A DNA stretch of 42,679 bases, taken from assembly GCA_034439475.1 (NCBI GenBank), contig JAWXAN010000050.1, positions 1 to 42,679 on the forward strand, read 5' to 3'. This stretch comes from Candidatus Zixiibacteriota bacterium (GTDB lineage Bacteria; Zixibacteria; MSB-5A5; GN15; FEB-12). A program made the position numbers and the translations under genes. Under the pieces are notes generated by a model, which searched no databases, was not told where the DNA came from, and was given only the letters and a program-made list of their open reading frames with translations. Each line of letters begins with the position of its first letter. The stretch's first letter is position 1. This document shows, piece after piece, positions 34,161-42,486 of this stretch.

Positions 34161-35681
34161 CTAAATATCCGAGTTTTCATCGACAGTCATTAAACTCCGT
34201 TTTAACTCCTCCATAAGTGCCTCAGCCGTAACAGGATCGTTGAGTTTGTCGCGATAGATTTGCGCGGCCGTTACAATAGCCTGTCTGCCGGGCTCAGTCC
34301 TTGGAAAGCTCGTGAAGATACGCTTGAAGGTTTCTGCGGCCTGAAGCCAGTTACGCTTCTGCCGGAATAACTCGGCTTTAAACACAAGCGCGGTTGCCTC
34401 TTTGGCTGTTCCGGAATGAATGGCGGCAATTTCATCAAAATGCTTTTCGGCCCGATTGTACCATTTATCAGACTCAAGATTGAGCCCTTTGTCGGCATAG
34501 TGTTGCGCGAGAAAAAGCAACGTGGACATTGCTTCAGGCGCGTCGGGGTATTTTTCGATAAGAAATCGATACTCCCCTTCTGCCCGCTCCCAGTTGTCTT
34601 CTAATTCAAAAGTTCGCGCCTTCGCCTGCTGTGCCGAAGGATTTCCGGCAAAATAGCCCGGGTAGCGATGCTCAAGTTGAACCAGCATGGCCCGGGCGTC
34701 GGCAAACCGTTTCTGATTAAGAGCAACCACCGCCCTCTTGTAAAAAATTGTCGGACGGTAGAGGGTGTCATTTCCCGTTAGTTTGGCGTCAATTTCGTCA
34801 TACTTCATGAGCGCGGTATCGAAGACTTTCAACTGCATGGCATAAATATCAGCGATTTGCATCTGCGCGTTCACGAACACAAATCCAGCTGTGTCAGTAA
34901 GATGGCTCAGGGAATAGACCGCCTCACGCCACATCTTTGAGTCGTTATATAATTTGGCAAGGTTTGCATAGGATGCAAATGCGATCTTCTCCCCGGGATA
35001 GCGGCTGATAATATCCTGATAGTAGTATTCCGCCTGAGTAAAGGCCGATGCGTTCTGCTCGACATCGCGGCTGGTCTGGGCGACCTCGTAAATATTCATT
35101 GGAATATTAAAGAGCCTGAACATGATCTCGCCGTCAGCATCGATGGGCGGATTGAACTTCTCGATAGCGGCCGTATAGACAACCAGCGCGCTGTCCCATT
35201 TGCCCGAGGCCTGGAGGGCTCGGCCAAGATTGTAGTAGTTGTTCATTTGTCCCGATTCGTTAATGCGAATCTCGCGCATGAGCCGGTCTATAATGACGGC
35301 GCATGTATCAAACTGCTCAGCGGCATAATAGAACTGCGACAGTCGGGTCGCCGCGCTGTAGGTCAGTTGGTACAGATTGCTTGTTTCTTCGGGATATTTC
35401 TGCGGGTCTATCGAATCAAGCGCGGAATAGCAGTAATCGAGGAGGCTGCCGTAACGCGTGCGAATCTCCTTAAAAAATGCCGGATCATTGAGCTCTGGTT
35501 TGATACTTGTCTTATTGACATCTTTCTCAATATCAAACAGTTCCTTCTCTGCGGCATAGCGAAGACGGACTGCATAATTGTCGGCGCACGATGTAAGTGC
35601 GAGAGCGGCAATTATCAGTGGAAATATAAGTCGGGCGATTCGGCGGCTGGTCATTCTTCGTATTATCGGTCGGGGCATCAT
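34161..35681 (-). CDS. TPR-repeat outer-membrane lipoprotein
   Basis: The 506-residue protein has an N-terminal hydrophobic segment and a good lipobox (LALTSC, Cys at about residue 32). The rest is helical and made of tetratricopeptide-type repeats, for example NNYYNLGRALQASGKWDSALVVY, YFKRAVVALNQ-type pairs and PEAMSTLLFLAQHYADKG. Such lipoproteins often act as scaffolds at the envelope (BamD/CpoB-like organisation), but the partner is unknown. Both the ATG at 35681 and the one at 35654 are possible. It is followed by the smaller exported protein on the same strand after about 95 bases. Confidence 0.75.
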   Translation of the reverse strand: MMPRPIIRRMTSRRIARLIFPLIIAALALTSCADNYAVRLRYAAEKELFDIEKDVNKTSIKPELNDPAFFKEIRTRYGSLLDYCYSALDSIDPQKYPEETSNLYQLTYSAATRLSQFYYAAEQFDTCAVIIDRLMREIRINESGQMNNYYNLGRALQASGKWDSALVVYTAAIEKFNPPIDADGEIMFRLFNIPMNIYEVAQTSRDVEQNASAFTQAEYYYQDIISRYPGEKIAFASYANLAKLYNDSKMWREAVYSLSHLTDTAGFVFVNAQMQIADIYAMQLKVFDTALMKYDEIDAKLTGNDTLYRPTIFYKRAVVALNQKRFADARAMLVQLEHRYPGYFAGNPSAQQAKARTFELEDNWERAEGEYRFLIEKYPDAPEAMSTLLFLAQHYADKGLNLESDKWYNRAEKHFDEIAAIHSGTAKEATALVFKAELFRQKRNWLQAAETFKRIFTSFPRTEPGRQAIVTAAQIYRDKLNDPVTAEALMEELKRSLMTVDENSDI

Positions 35682-35947
35682 AATCTATAATCAGCCAAGA
35701 ATATAAGGGGATGTTGATTCTAATTCAAGGTAAATCAATACCGGCAAACCAGCCATTATTAAGCACTTTTTGGAAGAACGTCGTGTAGGGGTCTTTTTTA
35801 TAATGGCATACCCGATAATGTCATTCCAGTCCGCCAATGGCGGAGAATCCAGGGTCAATAAACGTGCTGGCCATCCCCGGTCTGCACCACATTCAATGGT
35901 GTGCTTACTTTACCCCCCCTCTGATTTACAATTTCCGAGGTAAAACA
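35682..35947. repeat. Intergenic region with dispersed-repeat fragment
   Basis: There is no gene here. TCATTCCAGTCCGCCAATGG and the following GCGGAGAATCCAGGG (about 35820-35856) form a hairpin through TCCGCC/GGCGGA. It shares GAATCCAGGGT with the left-end and right-end repeats. A ribosome-binding-like GAGGTAAAACA precedes the remnant gene. Confidence 0.55.
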
Positions 35948-36225
35948 ATGGTAAATACGAATTGCTGCCCAAACGCTCCAGAAAAGGCACTCATGAGAGA
36001 TTATGTGGTCAGAGATTTTGGGAGTTGATCTTCGGAGGCAATGAGGAGTTGTACCGGGACATTATTGAGCCCTTGGGTCACTTAGCATTAGAACGCAATG
36101 AAGAGGCGAAGCGACTTTATATTGAAAACCTCAATACATTGACCGCCGACTTTGTGAATCGTTTTTGCGACGGCGGAGTTATAAACTGGAATCAGTTGAT
36201 CCGCTTTAATTCCGGCAAAGACTAA
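35948..36225 (+). pseudogene. Broken gene, possibly the C-terminal end of a type II restriction enzyme
   Basis: Two overlapping frames together look like the remains of one gene. ATG 35948 with GAGG upstream encodes MVNTNCCPNAPEKALMRDYV, then stops soon after. From about 36010 another frame continues GQRFWELIFGGNEELYRDII, EPLGHLALERNEEAKRLYIE and a C-terminal DGGVINWNQLIRFNSGKD. The second part resembles the C-terminus of some type II restriction endonucleases (TdeIII/PmeII-like), a tentative match. The catalytic core and a methylase are missing, so it is probably non-functional. Repeat DNA lies directly upstream. Confidence 0.4.
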
Positions 36226-36244
36226 GTGTTCTCCCGCTCCGCCA

Positions 36245-36290
36245 AAAAAAACGCTCCCCTGAGACAAATATCACTCAAGAAGCGCCAGAG
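36245..36290 (-). terminator. Likely terminator of the PEP-CTERM gene
   Basis: On the minus strand an imperfect stem (GCGCTTCTTGAG with CTCAGGGGAGCG) is followed by eight T. It lies about 20 bases after the gene. Confidence 0.55.
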
Positions 36291-36308
36291 AGAAGGGGTT
36301 GGGAATCG

Positions 36309-36614
36309 CTAATTTTTCAATCTATTCCGATTGCGGCCATACAGATAAATCGCGCTCAATCCACTTCCCAATAAAATCAAGGTAGCCGGCTCGGGTACCC
36401 CTGAAACCGGTTCTCCGGGCGTTTCATAAGGCGGATTTGTGCTGCCCTTAGGAAGGCTTTCACTTCCGTTTGAGGTCTTCGTCGTGTCCACAACATTACT
36501 CGGGTTGCCGACACCGTATACATCATCCCATGTGCTAGTCATAGTCAGGACAAAAACAACGAGGGCTACCAGCCAATAAATTTGAATCCTATTCTGACGT
36601 TTGTACGTGACCAT
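36309..36614 (-). CDS. PEP-CTERM sorting-domain protein
   Basis: The 101-residue precursor has an N-terminal signal or membrane segment (about 12-30, YWLVALVVFVLTMT). A short Ser/Thr/Pro/Asn-rich region follows, and then the PEP-CTERM tail: VPEPATLILLGSGLSAIYLY and the basic end GRNRNRLKN. PEP-CTERM proteins are cut and sorted by exosortase in bacteria that make exopolysaccharide. No exosortase is in the window. AAAGGAAG precedes the ATG. The mature part is only about 45 residues, so it may be a small surface peptide. Confidence 0.8.
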   Translation of the reverse strand: MVTYKRQNRIQIYWLVALVVFVLTMTSTWDDVYGVGNPSNVVDTTKTSNGSESLPKGSTNPPYETPGEPVSGVPEPATLILLGSGLSAIYLYGRNRNRLKN

Positions 36615-36869
36615 TTAGATCTTCCTTTCAGTCATTATCAATGCACTTTGTGCTCGATACATCGTAAAGCAAAGGTTATGCCAAATTTTTTCCCGCGCAG
36701 ATATCCTTCTATCAATGAGCCGATTACAGAGTCAAAATCGACAATTGCAACCGCTCATACAAGTAGAAACAGACAGCAACCCATTGCGCAATTTTACTAG
36801 TAAATCACCAGTGATTCAGAAACGGAAATCCTTTCCATGCGACATAACTCACCTGCAAGAGAGGAAAAA

Positions 36870-37393
36870 ATGAAAACAGGTATTGGAAAGCTGATTGCCC
36901 AACTTGCCGAGCCGAATGAACAGATGCCTAAGGCACTCATCTCACGCATCAATACAATCGTCAATCCGTCGGAAACAGTACGCGCGGAGGATGTCCATCC
37001 GCGGCAACCATATCGTGTGGGGCGCAGAACAAGTTGAGGAGCTGCGGATTGTCCATCGGAAATGGGCTCCTGAGCGCTTTTCCGAGCAGGCCATGCCAAT
37101 GCTCAACAGATTCGTAGAAAGTCGGGGCAATAATGACCGAATCACGGACACCGTTGCAAGGGCCATGAGCACACCGATTGGAGAGACTCTCGCTGACCTT
37201 CCCACGATTTCGTGGACAGTTAGTTAAGAGTGTAGGTCACGCCTGGACGACCGGCATTCAAGAGGGTGAAAACGTGACCACGTTATGGGGCATGTTACAG
37301 GGCTTTACCGCACAGGCCAGGCAATATGCCCACGTAGATGTCCGGGTTAATCTGGAATTACGAGCAGGTAGATTGCTGACCAGTCCAAACTAA
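36870..37393 (+). pseudogene. Doubly frameshifted gene of unknown family
   Basis: Three consecutive frames read as one protein. ATG 36870 (after GAGAGGAAAA) gives MKTGIGKLIAQLAEPNEQMP to AEDVH. Near 37000 the reading moves to a second frame with IRGNHIVWGAEQVEELRIVH, then NNDRITDTVARAMSTPIGETLADLP. Near 37200 it moves again to RFRGQLVKSVGHAWTTGIQ, then TTLWGMLQGFTAQARQYAHV and RVNLELRAGRLL. The end recalls DUF932-type phage or plasmid proteins, a weak resemblance only. A terminator follows. Frameshifts could also be assembly errors. Confidence 0.5.
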
Positions 37394-37408
37394 ATTCCGC
37401 TCCTTATC

Positions 37409-37445
37409 GAGCCAATTCGCTTTCTATGTGAATTGGCTCTTTTTC
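37409..37445 (+). terminator. Intrinsic terminator after the frameshifted gene
   Basis: GAGCCAATTC (37409-37418) pairs perfectly with GAATTGGCTC (37430-37439), followed by TTTTTC. Confidence 0.8.
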
Positions 37446-37534
37446 TTGATCACTCATCTCTTGTATAGGCTCAGATAAAAGGGAAGGCCGCTCCGGATGA
37501 GGAATGGCCCACGGTCGTTGAAAAGAATGAGAGT

Positions 37535-38188
37535 CTACTGACACGTCGCAGTCCGAGCTAAGCTGATAAACAGGTGATCAATCAATGCTGTCAGGTCGCC
37601 GATGTCGACGCCGCCAATATTGTCGCAGTTGGCTTCCTGCTCGCAGCAAAGTGGAGCGAAGGATATGAAAAGATTATCAATCAACGCAGTAAGATCGGCA
37701 ATATCGACCCCGTCGCCGGGATCGCAGTTGACGTTGCCAGCGCTTGCAATGCAACAGCTTAGATTCTTCACGTTGACAGAAATTGGACAGGTTAAAATTG
37801 CTTGGGGCAGAGAGATGATTAGATTGCCCAAGTAGATGCCCACGTGCGAAGACACACCCAAGATGCCTTCCATGCGTATCACTGCTGCCTCACCGGCAGA
37901 CGCCGAGCTGTCGACAGTCAGCGTCAAAGAGGTGGGAGGCAGTGTATCTCCCTGCGAGTCTGCTAAGACTGAGAGGGTTGCAGTATTTATCGTCAAGGAG
38001 TTTTGGCCGGTTTTATCGACGACGGCTACTTCCATGCCTATTGTGTCGCCCAAGTTGGCAGACGTTGACCACTGCTTCGGCCAAATTCCCGGAACTGCCA
38101 CTGATCTGTCAACCTGCGTCAGCTCTAAAGTGAATGCTTCGCTGTCCACTACCTGCACTCCAATTATGTGCACATCATCTTGTACCAC
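37535..38188 (-). pseudogene. 5'-truncated dockerin protein
   Basis: The 217-residue frame lacks a signal peptide. Its first codons (GTG start, VQDD) come from the edge of a dispersed repeat at 38180, so the original 5' end seems lost. Residues 5-140 are a beta-rich, cohesin-like domain. The C-terminus has two dockerin-type units with EF-hand-like loops: CDPGDGVDIADLTALIDNLF and CDNIGGVDIGDLTALIDHLF. In intact relatives such proteins are exported. This copy is probably untranslated or non-functional. Confidence 0.65.
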
Positions 38189-38250
38189 ACCGCTTGCGGT
38201 GGGGTACCCTGTATGCTAAGAGTGTCGGGCGTCCGCGGACCGACACCACA
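38175..38250. repeat. Dispersed hairpin repeat next to the truncated dockerin gene
   Basis: The perfect palindrome CACCGCTTGCGGTG (38187-38200) is followed by GTGTCGG (38222-38228) and its complement CCGACAC (38240-38246) around TCCGCGGA. The same parts occur at the window ends and at 42551-42593. Confidence 0.7.
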
Positions 38251-38305
38251 GCACGGGCAAACAACAAGAATTGAAATAATAAACAAAGTAAAGTAAGGAG
38301 ATTTT

Positions 38306-38608
38306 ATGAACGCATCGATTTTTGACAGGAGTTCACTTTTTGGACTGCTTGGATCAGTCGGACTTGCTTTGGCTACGTATCTTGTCAACAAGCATGTCAT
38401 ACCGTTTCTCAAAATCGGAAGACGGCAGAAATTCGCGGAGTCTATTACCGTTATCGCCGATGAGGTCATCGCTGACCTTCGCGCAAAATATCCCGAGAAA
38501 GAATGGCTGAGCAAGCTCGATGAGGCAATCGCGACTCTGGCGTCGATTTGCGGTATAGATCCGCAGGTTGCTAAACGGGCGATCAATGCATCGGTTGCAA
38601 GGCGGTAA
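38306..38608 (+). CDS. Small single-helix membrane protein, holin-like
   Basis: This 100-residue protein has one N-terminal membrane helix (SLFGLLGSVGLALATYLVN, about 9-27) and a helical, charged remainder ending GIDPQVAKRAINASVARR. The layout recalls LLH-type phage holins, with a membrane helix and an AKRAI-type C-terminal segment. No endolysin or other phage gene is near, so a phage origin is only suggested. AAGGAG is five bases before the ATG. It ends at a bidirectional terminator shared with the convergent dockerin gene. Confidence 0.45.
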   Translation: MNASIFDRSSLFGLLGSVGLALATYLVNKHVIPFLKIGRRQKFAESITVIADEVIADLRAKYPEKEWLSKLDEAIATLASICGIDPQVAKRAINASVARR

Positions 38609-38633
38609 GGAGTTGTGCAGAAATAGACTTTTA

Positions 38634-38672
38634 AAAAAGCCGTTCTGCTTTTTTGGGTAGGACGGCTTTTTT
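38634..38672. terminator. Bidirectional terminator between convergent genes
   Basis: An AAAAAAGCCGT arm pairs with ACGGCTTTTTT, with extra pairs inside the stem. A runs on the left and T runs on the right serve both strands. It lies 25 bases from the plus-strand gene and 14 from the minus-strand one. Confidence 0.8.
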
Positions 38673-38685
38673 ATAAAAATCAATC

Positions 38686-40878
38686 TCAATAGCACGGGGC
38701 TGAGGCGCTGCCAAAGAGATAATTCATATAATAGACAGCGTCGCTCAGATTAACTATTCCATCGCAATTGCAATCGGCTCTCAAAGCCCCGCCCACTGGC
38801 GCGGCGCCGCCCGAAGTCAGATAGCTCATCAGTAATAGCAGATCGCCGATATCGGCCGTGCCATCATTATCGAGGTCTCCTTTGGCGAATGCGCCAACGC
38901 AGGTATAGCGAAGCAAAAGAGTGTGTGTTCCGCGATAATTACTTAAATCTTTTCCTGAGGCTCTGAAAAAGTAAAGTCCGTTTTCGGTCAGACCAGTTGG
39001 TTCATAACTCACCGACCAACCATCGCTTCCAGTTAGGTCGGCCTTGGTGAAGGTACGAGTGATGCTCCAGTTCGGGGCATGGACTGATATCATGATGTCG
39101 ATTCTATGCCAGTTGCTGTTGAAATATATTTCGCTGAATGAGCCGGAATTTCTGACAGGCAATTCCTCGATTGCGCCAGTGAGCGGCGATGCAATATACA
39201 CTTTATAGCTTCCGTCGGGCTGTTTCCATCCGTTAAAACCATCGACCGCCAGCCAGAAACCTTTATTGCCGCTCAGACCGATTATCACAGCGCGCTCTTC
39301 TTCTTCGACCCAGGTTCGAATGTCAAAATAGCCAGGCGCGCGTTTGTAGTCGACTTTGAGCTGGTTCCCTTTGGAGAAGAGATATGAACCCAAGCCGGCA
39401 TAAAATTTTTCGTCGTAGGTGCCGCGTTTGGCGCGTGTGGCGAAGGATACAGCCAACGCTTCAGCCAGAGCGGTCATTGTCATTGGTGTTGCGCCTTGAG
39501 TGGCAACGGCGGTGTAGCCTCGCCCCGCCCAAAGTTTGAGGGCCATAGCGGCTGATGCCGGGCCGCTGTAAAAGTCGCCGAATTCGCCATTGGAAACGAA
39601 ATTGCCATCGTTGGGATTGCCGTTGTTGTCCCCGGCGCTGAACTGATTCATGAGGGTCAGACCGGCATGATAGGTATTCGCGGCGGGTTTGCGATAGAGT
39701 TCGATGAATGACATGTTCTCATCGTTGCAGTTCATCAGAATATTTAAGGGGGAGCAAAAGTCTTCGGCGTTGTCGGGCGATGTTATCCTCGGTGTGGGCG
39801 GAGTCGGATCGAGGGTGATAACGGCGGTGGAGAAAGAACTTCGTCCGAGGGTGTCATTCGATGTCGCGCGGAGGGTATACGAACCTTCGGCGAGACTTGA
39901 GGTGTTCCAAATTACGCTGAATCCGTTTCCGGAGACAGCCGACGCGGTCCCACTTCGTAGCGGCGATGAGCCATCGTAATCGCGTCCGATCTCGACATGG
40001 GGAAGGCCATTGAACGAATAAGAAAATGAAATGTAATCGATGATTGTCGAGCCGGAGCTGTCTGCGGCCCAGAGTTCAGTTTCGCCGAGAACAAGGGCGC
40101 TGGTTGAAGGGGACAAGAGGATAGCCTGCGGATTGGGCTGGACTGTTCCGCCTCCGCCGTTACCGCCCGGCACGCCTGCGGCTTCCATTGCAAGGTTGCC
40201 GGGAAAGTTGTAGTACTCGTTGTTGACCAAATCTATCCAGCCAATATTTTCGTCCCAGATGTTGAACGAGGTGCATTCGGCGGGTGTGCTGTCGGCAAGG
40301 AGGGCGGCATTAACAGTGGCGCTGATGGTGTTGGAAATAAAAAAGCCGGCAAAGAATGGGCCATTGACTACCACTGGGCTGTCGAGAGGAATCCAGATGT
40401 TGAATATTCCGCCTCCGGCGGGGATATTGAGACTCCAGTCTTTTGAAATAGCGATAGGCACGCCAGGAATTGGACACCCGGGATAGGATGTATCATCGAC
40501 AAGCTCCACATCGACGGATACCACAAGCTGAGTTGCGGCATCAAATGACATGGGGAGATTAATTTCGGTAACGGTAAAGGGATATGGATTTGGACAGGTC
40601 GCTGAAGGGTCCATATATGATTTGTAGAGTTCGGCCCCCGCAAGCCAGCCTTCGATGAGGTATATGATCTCGCTGTTGGGAGACACAGAACAGGTGTCGG
40701 CTGTGGCAAGCGACGGGCTGAGACGGATGTCTGTTATCAGTGGATTTTCAACTTTACGAATACGAGGCGATGACTTGTCAATGGCATTGGTCGTTGCCGG
40801 GAGTGCAAGCAGAGTGGCAAAAACCATAAGCAATTTGAATGATCCTCCACAGGTGGGCAGGCACGGCAATCTTCTCAT
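38686..40878 (-). CDS. Large exported dockerin protein with inactive-looking C39-like domain
   Basis: The 730-residue protein starts with a signal peptide (to about residue 32, ALPATTNA). A beta-rich N-terminal domain is followed by a linker GGNGGGG and an immunoglobulin-like region (about 250-360). A C39-peptidase-like domain lies at about 400-580. There FYSGPASAAM has Ser438 where active C39 enzymes have Cys, and GFWLAVDGF has Phe541 where they have His, so it probably no longer cleaves. The C-terminus has two dockerin units (GDLDNDGTADIGDLLLLMSY; CNCDGIVNLSDAVYYMNYLF). The first codons come from a dispersed repeat, so the true start may be further in (near residue 16-18). Confidence 0.7.
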   Translation of the reverse strand: MRRLPCLPTCGGSFKLLMVFATLLALPATTNAIDKSSPRIRKVENPLITDIRLSPSLATADTCSVSPNSEIIYLIEGWLAGAELYKSYMDPSATCPNPYPFTVTEINLPMSFDAATQLVVSVDVELVDDTSYPGCPIPGVPIAISKDWSLNIPAGGGIFNIWIPLDSPVVVNGPFFAGFFISNTISATVNAALLADSTPAECTSFNIWDENIGWIDLVNNEYYNFPGNLAMEAAGVPGGNGGGGTVQPNPQAILLSPSTSALVLGETELWAADSSGSTIIDYISFSYSFNGLPHVEIGRDYDGSSPLRSGTASAVSGNGFSVIWNTSSLAEGSYTLRATSNDTLGRSSFSTAVITLDPTPPTPRITSPDNAEDFCSPLNILMNCNDENMSFIELYRKPAANTYHAGLTLMNQFSAGDNNGNPNDGNFVSNGEFGDFYSGPASAAMALKLWAGRGYTAVATQGATPMTMTALAEALAVSFATRAKRGTYDEKFYAGLGSYLFSKGNQLKVDYKRAPGYFDIRTWVEEEERAVIIGLSGNKGFWLAVDGFNGWKQPDGSYKVYIASPLTGAIEELPVRNSGSFSEIYFNSNWHRIDIMISVHAPNWSITRTFTKADLTGSDGWSVSYEPTGLTENGLYFFRASGKDLSNYRGTHTLLLRYTCVGAFAKGDLDNDGTADIGDLLLLMSYLTSGGAAPVGGALRADCNCDGIVNLSDAVYYMNYLFGSASAPCY

Positions 40879-41058
40879 AGAGGTTCCTTCGCAATGTACG
40901 TTGTCGTTTACGGGCCTTTCCTGTGATTATCGTTTGTTTTGCGGCAGACTTAAGGGTGTACGCGGAGGATTTACGGATATATAGGGAGCTGTGCAGATTT
41001 TGAACAGGGGGGGATGTGCATTGTCACCTCAGCACTCGACTCTGTCACCCCAGCGTGC
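40845..41058. repeat. Repeat fragments between the dockerin gene and the IS element
   Basis: CACAGGTGGGCAGGCACGGC near 40848 followed by AATCTTCTCAT is a copy of the piece at 3450-3471, and here it overlaps the start of the dockerin gene. The rest is non-coding. TCACCCCAGCGTGCGG (41045-41060) is half of a repeat that the IS element cuts; its other half seems to be at 42487 onward. Confidence 0.6.
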
Positions 41059-42486
41059 GGGACTGTTGCAAAAGCCCTGTTTAGGCGAGTGAGGGATGTA
41101 TCGTTCGTTTGGACTGTTGATCTATCGATACCGTTCCTGGGAACGTTTGTCTTGAGCCCAGATTCTGTCTCAGAGCATTTATTATCCTCTGAATTGCGTA
41201 CAAAGCCGCATAGGGACACTGACCATGGGCAATTACCCGTTTGAAGTTCATAACCGCAGCAATCAGCAGACACTGCAGACGCATCTTGGACAGACCACGC
41301 CGCCAGGCACGCCGCAATCCATGTCGCTCTTTAGCCTCAGCAAAGATTCCTTCTATTACCGGAGCACGACGTCGATACAAACTGCGAAAGCTCTCGCTCA
41401 GGCTATCGGCCCATAAACGAACCAAAGCCCCATGATGAACACCGGCATTGAGACAGCGCTGAGGCGCCACGGTACACTGAGCTTTCAGGTCACAGGGACG
41501 GCAGGCATGTCTCGACGCTCGATACTTCCGTCGCTCTCGACGACCGCTAAAGGAACCGACACAGCGTAAACGTTGACCGGCCGGACAGATAAATTCATTG
41601 ACCTCTTCATCATAGCTAAACTGCTCAATGCCAAAATACTGTTCGCTCATAGCGCTCTTGGGCTTCCGCGGAGGACGAACCAGACGTATCCCGCGCGCTT
41701 CACAGCCAGCTTGATTGGACGCACTGGCATAAGCCGAATCCGCGCACAGAACCTCTGGTGTCCGAGCCAGACGATCCCGTGCCTGGTCAACGACGCCCAG
41801 CATACTCTCTTCCTCACTGTGATTCGCTGCCGTCACCGTGACAGCCACCACCACCCGCGAGGTATCATCGACCACCGTATGCTGCTTGTAGCCCGGCTGC
41901 TTCGTACCATCTCCAAATCGACCAAAACGGGCATCCCCATCGGGACTGTCGACTTTGTTTACTTTCTGCTTGTCTAAATCGGCCCGCACTGTCGTCGCAT
42001 CTACATGCAGGACTTTCCCCTCGATCAACCCGCTTGTCTGACATTGGGCAATACTGCAAGAGAATACATTATTGAAAACCTCGTCGCCCATGCGGTCAAA
42101 GGCTCGGGACACTGTCGAATGATCCGGCAGCTCCTCGTCAAGTTCATAGCCGATAAACCAGCGGTAGGCCAGGTTCACCTGAACCTGACGCATGAGCTCA
42201 CGAACATGGCTGATCCCCTCTACGGCTTGAATCACGAACAGGCGAATGATCACCTCGGGATCAACCGATGGCCGACCGTTATCCTGGCAGTAGGAGGAGC
42301 GTACCGTTTCATGAACGAAGCTGACATCCAATACGCCATGTAAGCGACGCAGGCGATGATCTACAGGGACAAATGCTTCCAAAGGAGGAAGAATAATCAT
42401 CCGTTGTTGTATCTGTTTTCGTTTTGTTTGCATGACTATAAACAAATCATTTACCAAATAAAATCAAGAACTTTTGCAACAGTCCC
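41059..42486 (-). mobile_element. IS1182-like insertion sequence
   Basis: A 1428-bp element bounded by perfect 16-bp inverted ends: GGGACTGTTGCAAAAG at 41059-41074 and its complement at 42471-42486. It holds one transposase gene filling almost its whole length. It interrupts a dispersed repeat (TCACCCC... and ...CGGGAATCCAGGG). No clear target duplication is seen at the edges. It appears intact and may be active. Confidence 0.88.
41081..42433 (-). CDS. IS1182-family DDE transposase
   Basis: The 450-residue transposase has the N-terminal DUF772-type region (VDHRLRRLHGVL; DNGRPSVDPEVIIRLFVIQA; LPDHSTVSRAFDR) and a DDE catalytic set. The acidic residues are Asp145 in HVDATTVRAD, Asp232 in CADSAYAS, and Glu361 in VIEGIFAEAKERHGLRRA. 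A cysteine-bearing insert (CPAGQRL; CRPCDLKAQC) between the last two is usual for IS1182. I used ATG 42433; the frame can begin at TTG 42457 but neither has a clear ribosome binding site. The frame is unbroken, so the protein may be active. Confidence 0.9.
   Translation of the reverse strand: MQTKRKQIQQRMIILPPLEAFVPVDHRLRRLHGVLDVSFVHETVRSSYCQDNGRPSVDPEVIIRLFVIQAVEGISHVRELMRQVQVNLAYRWFIGYELDEELPDHSTVSRAFDRMGDEVFNNVFSCSIAQCQTSGLIEGKVLHVDATTVRADLDKQKVNKVDSPDGDARFGRFGDGTKQPGYKQHTVVDDTSRVVVAVTVTAANHSEEESMLGVVDQARDRLARTPEVLCADSAYASASNQAGCEARGIRLVRPPRKPKSAMSEQYFGIEQFSYDEEVNEFICPAGQRLRCVGSFSGRRERRKYRASRHACRPCDLKAQCTVAPQRCLNAGVHHGALVRLWADSLSESFRSLYRRRAPVIEGIFAEAKERHGLRRAWRRGLSKMRLQCLLIAAVMNFKRVIAHGQCPYAALYAIQRIINALRQNLGSRQTFPGTVSIDQQSKRTIHPSLA

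Noticed and set aside
35247-35690. 147-codon plus-strand open frame
   Set aside because: It lies opposite the N-terminal half of the TPR lipoprotein and has no ribosome binding site or protein-like features.
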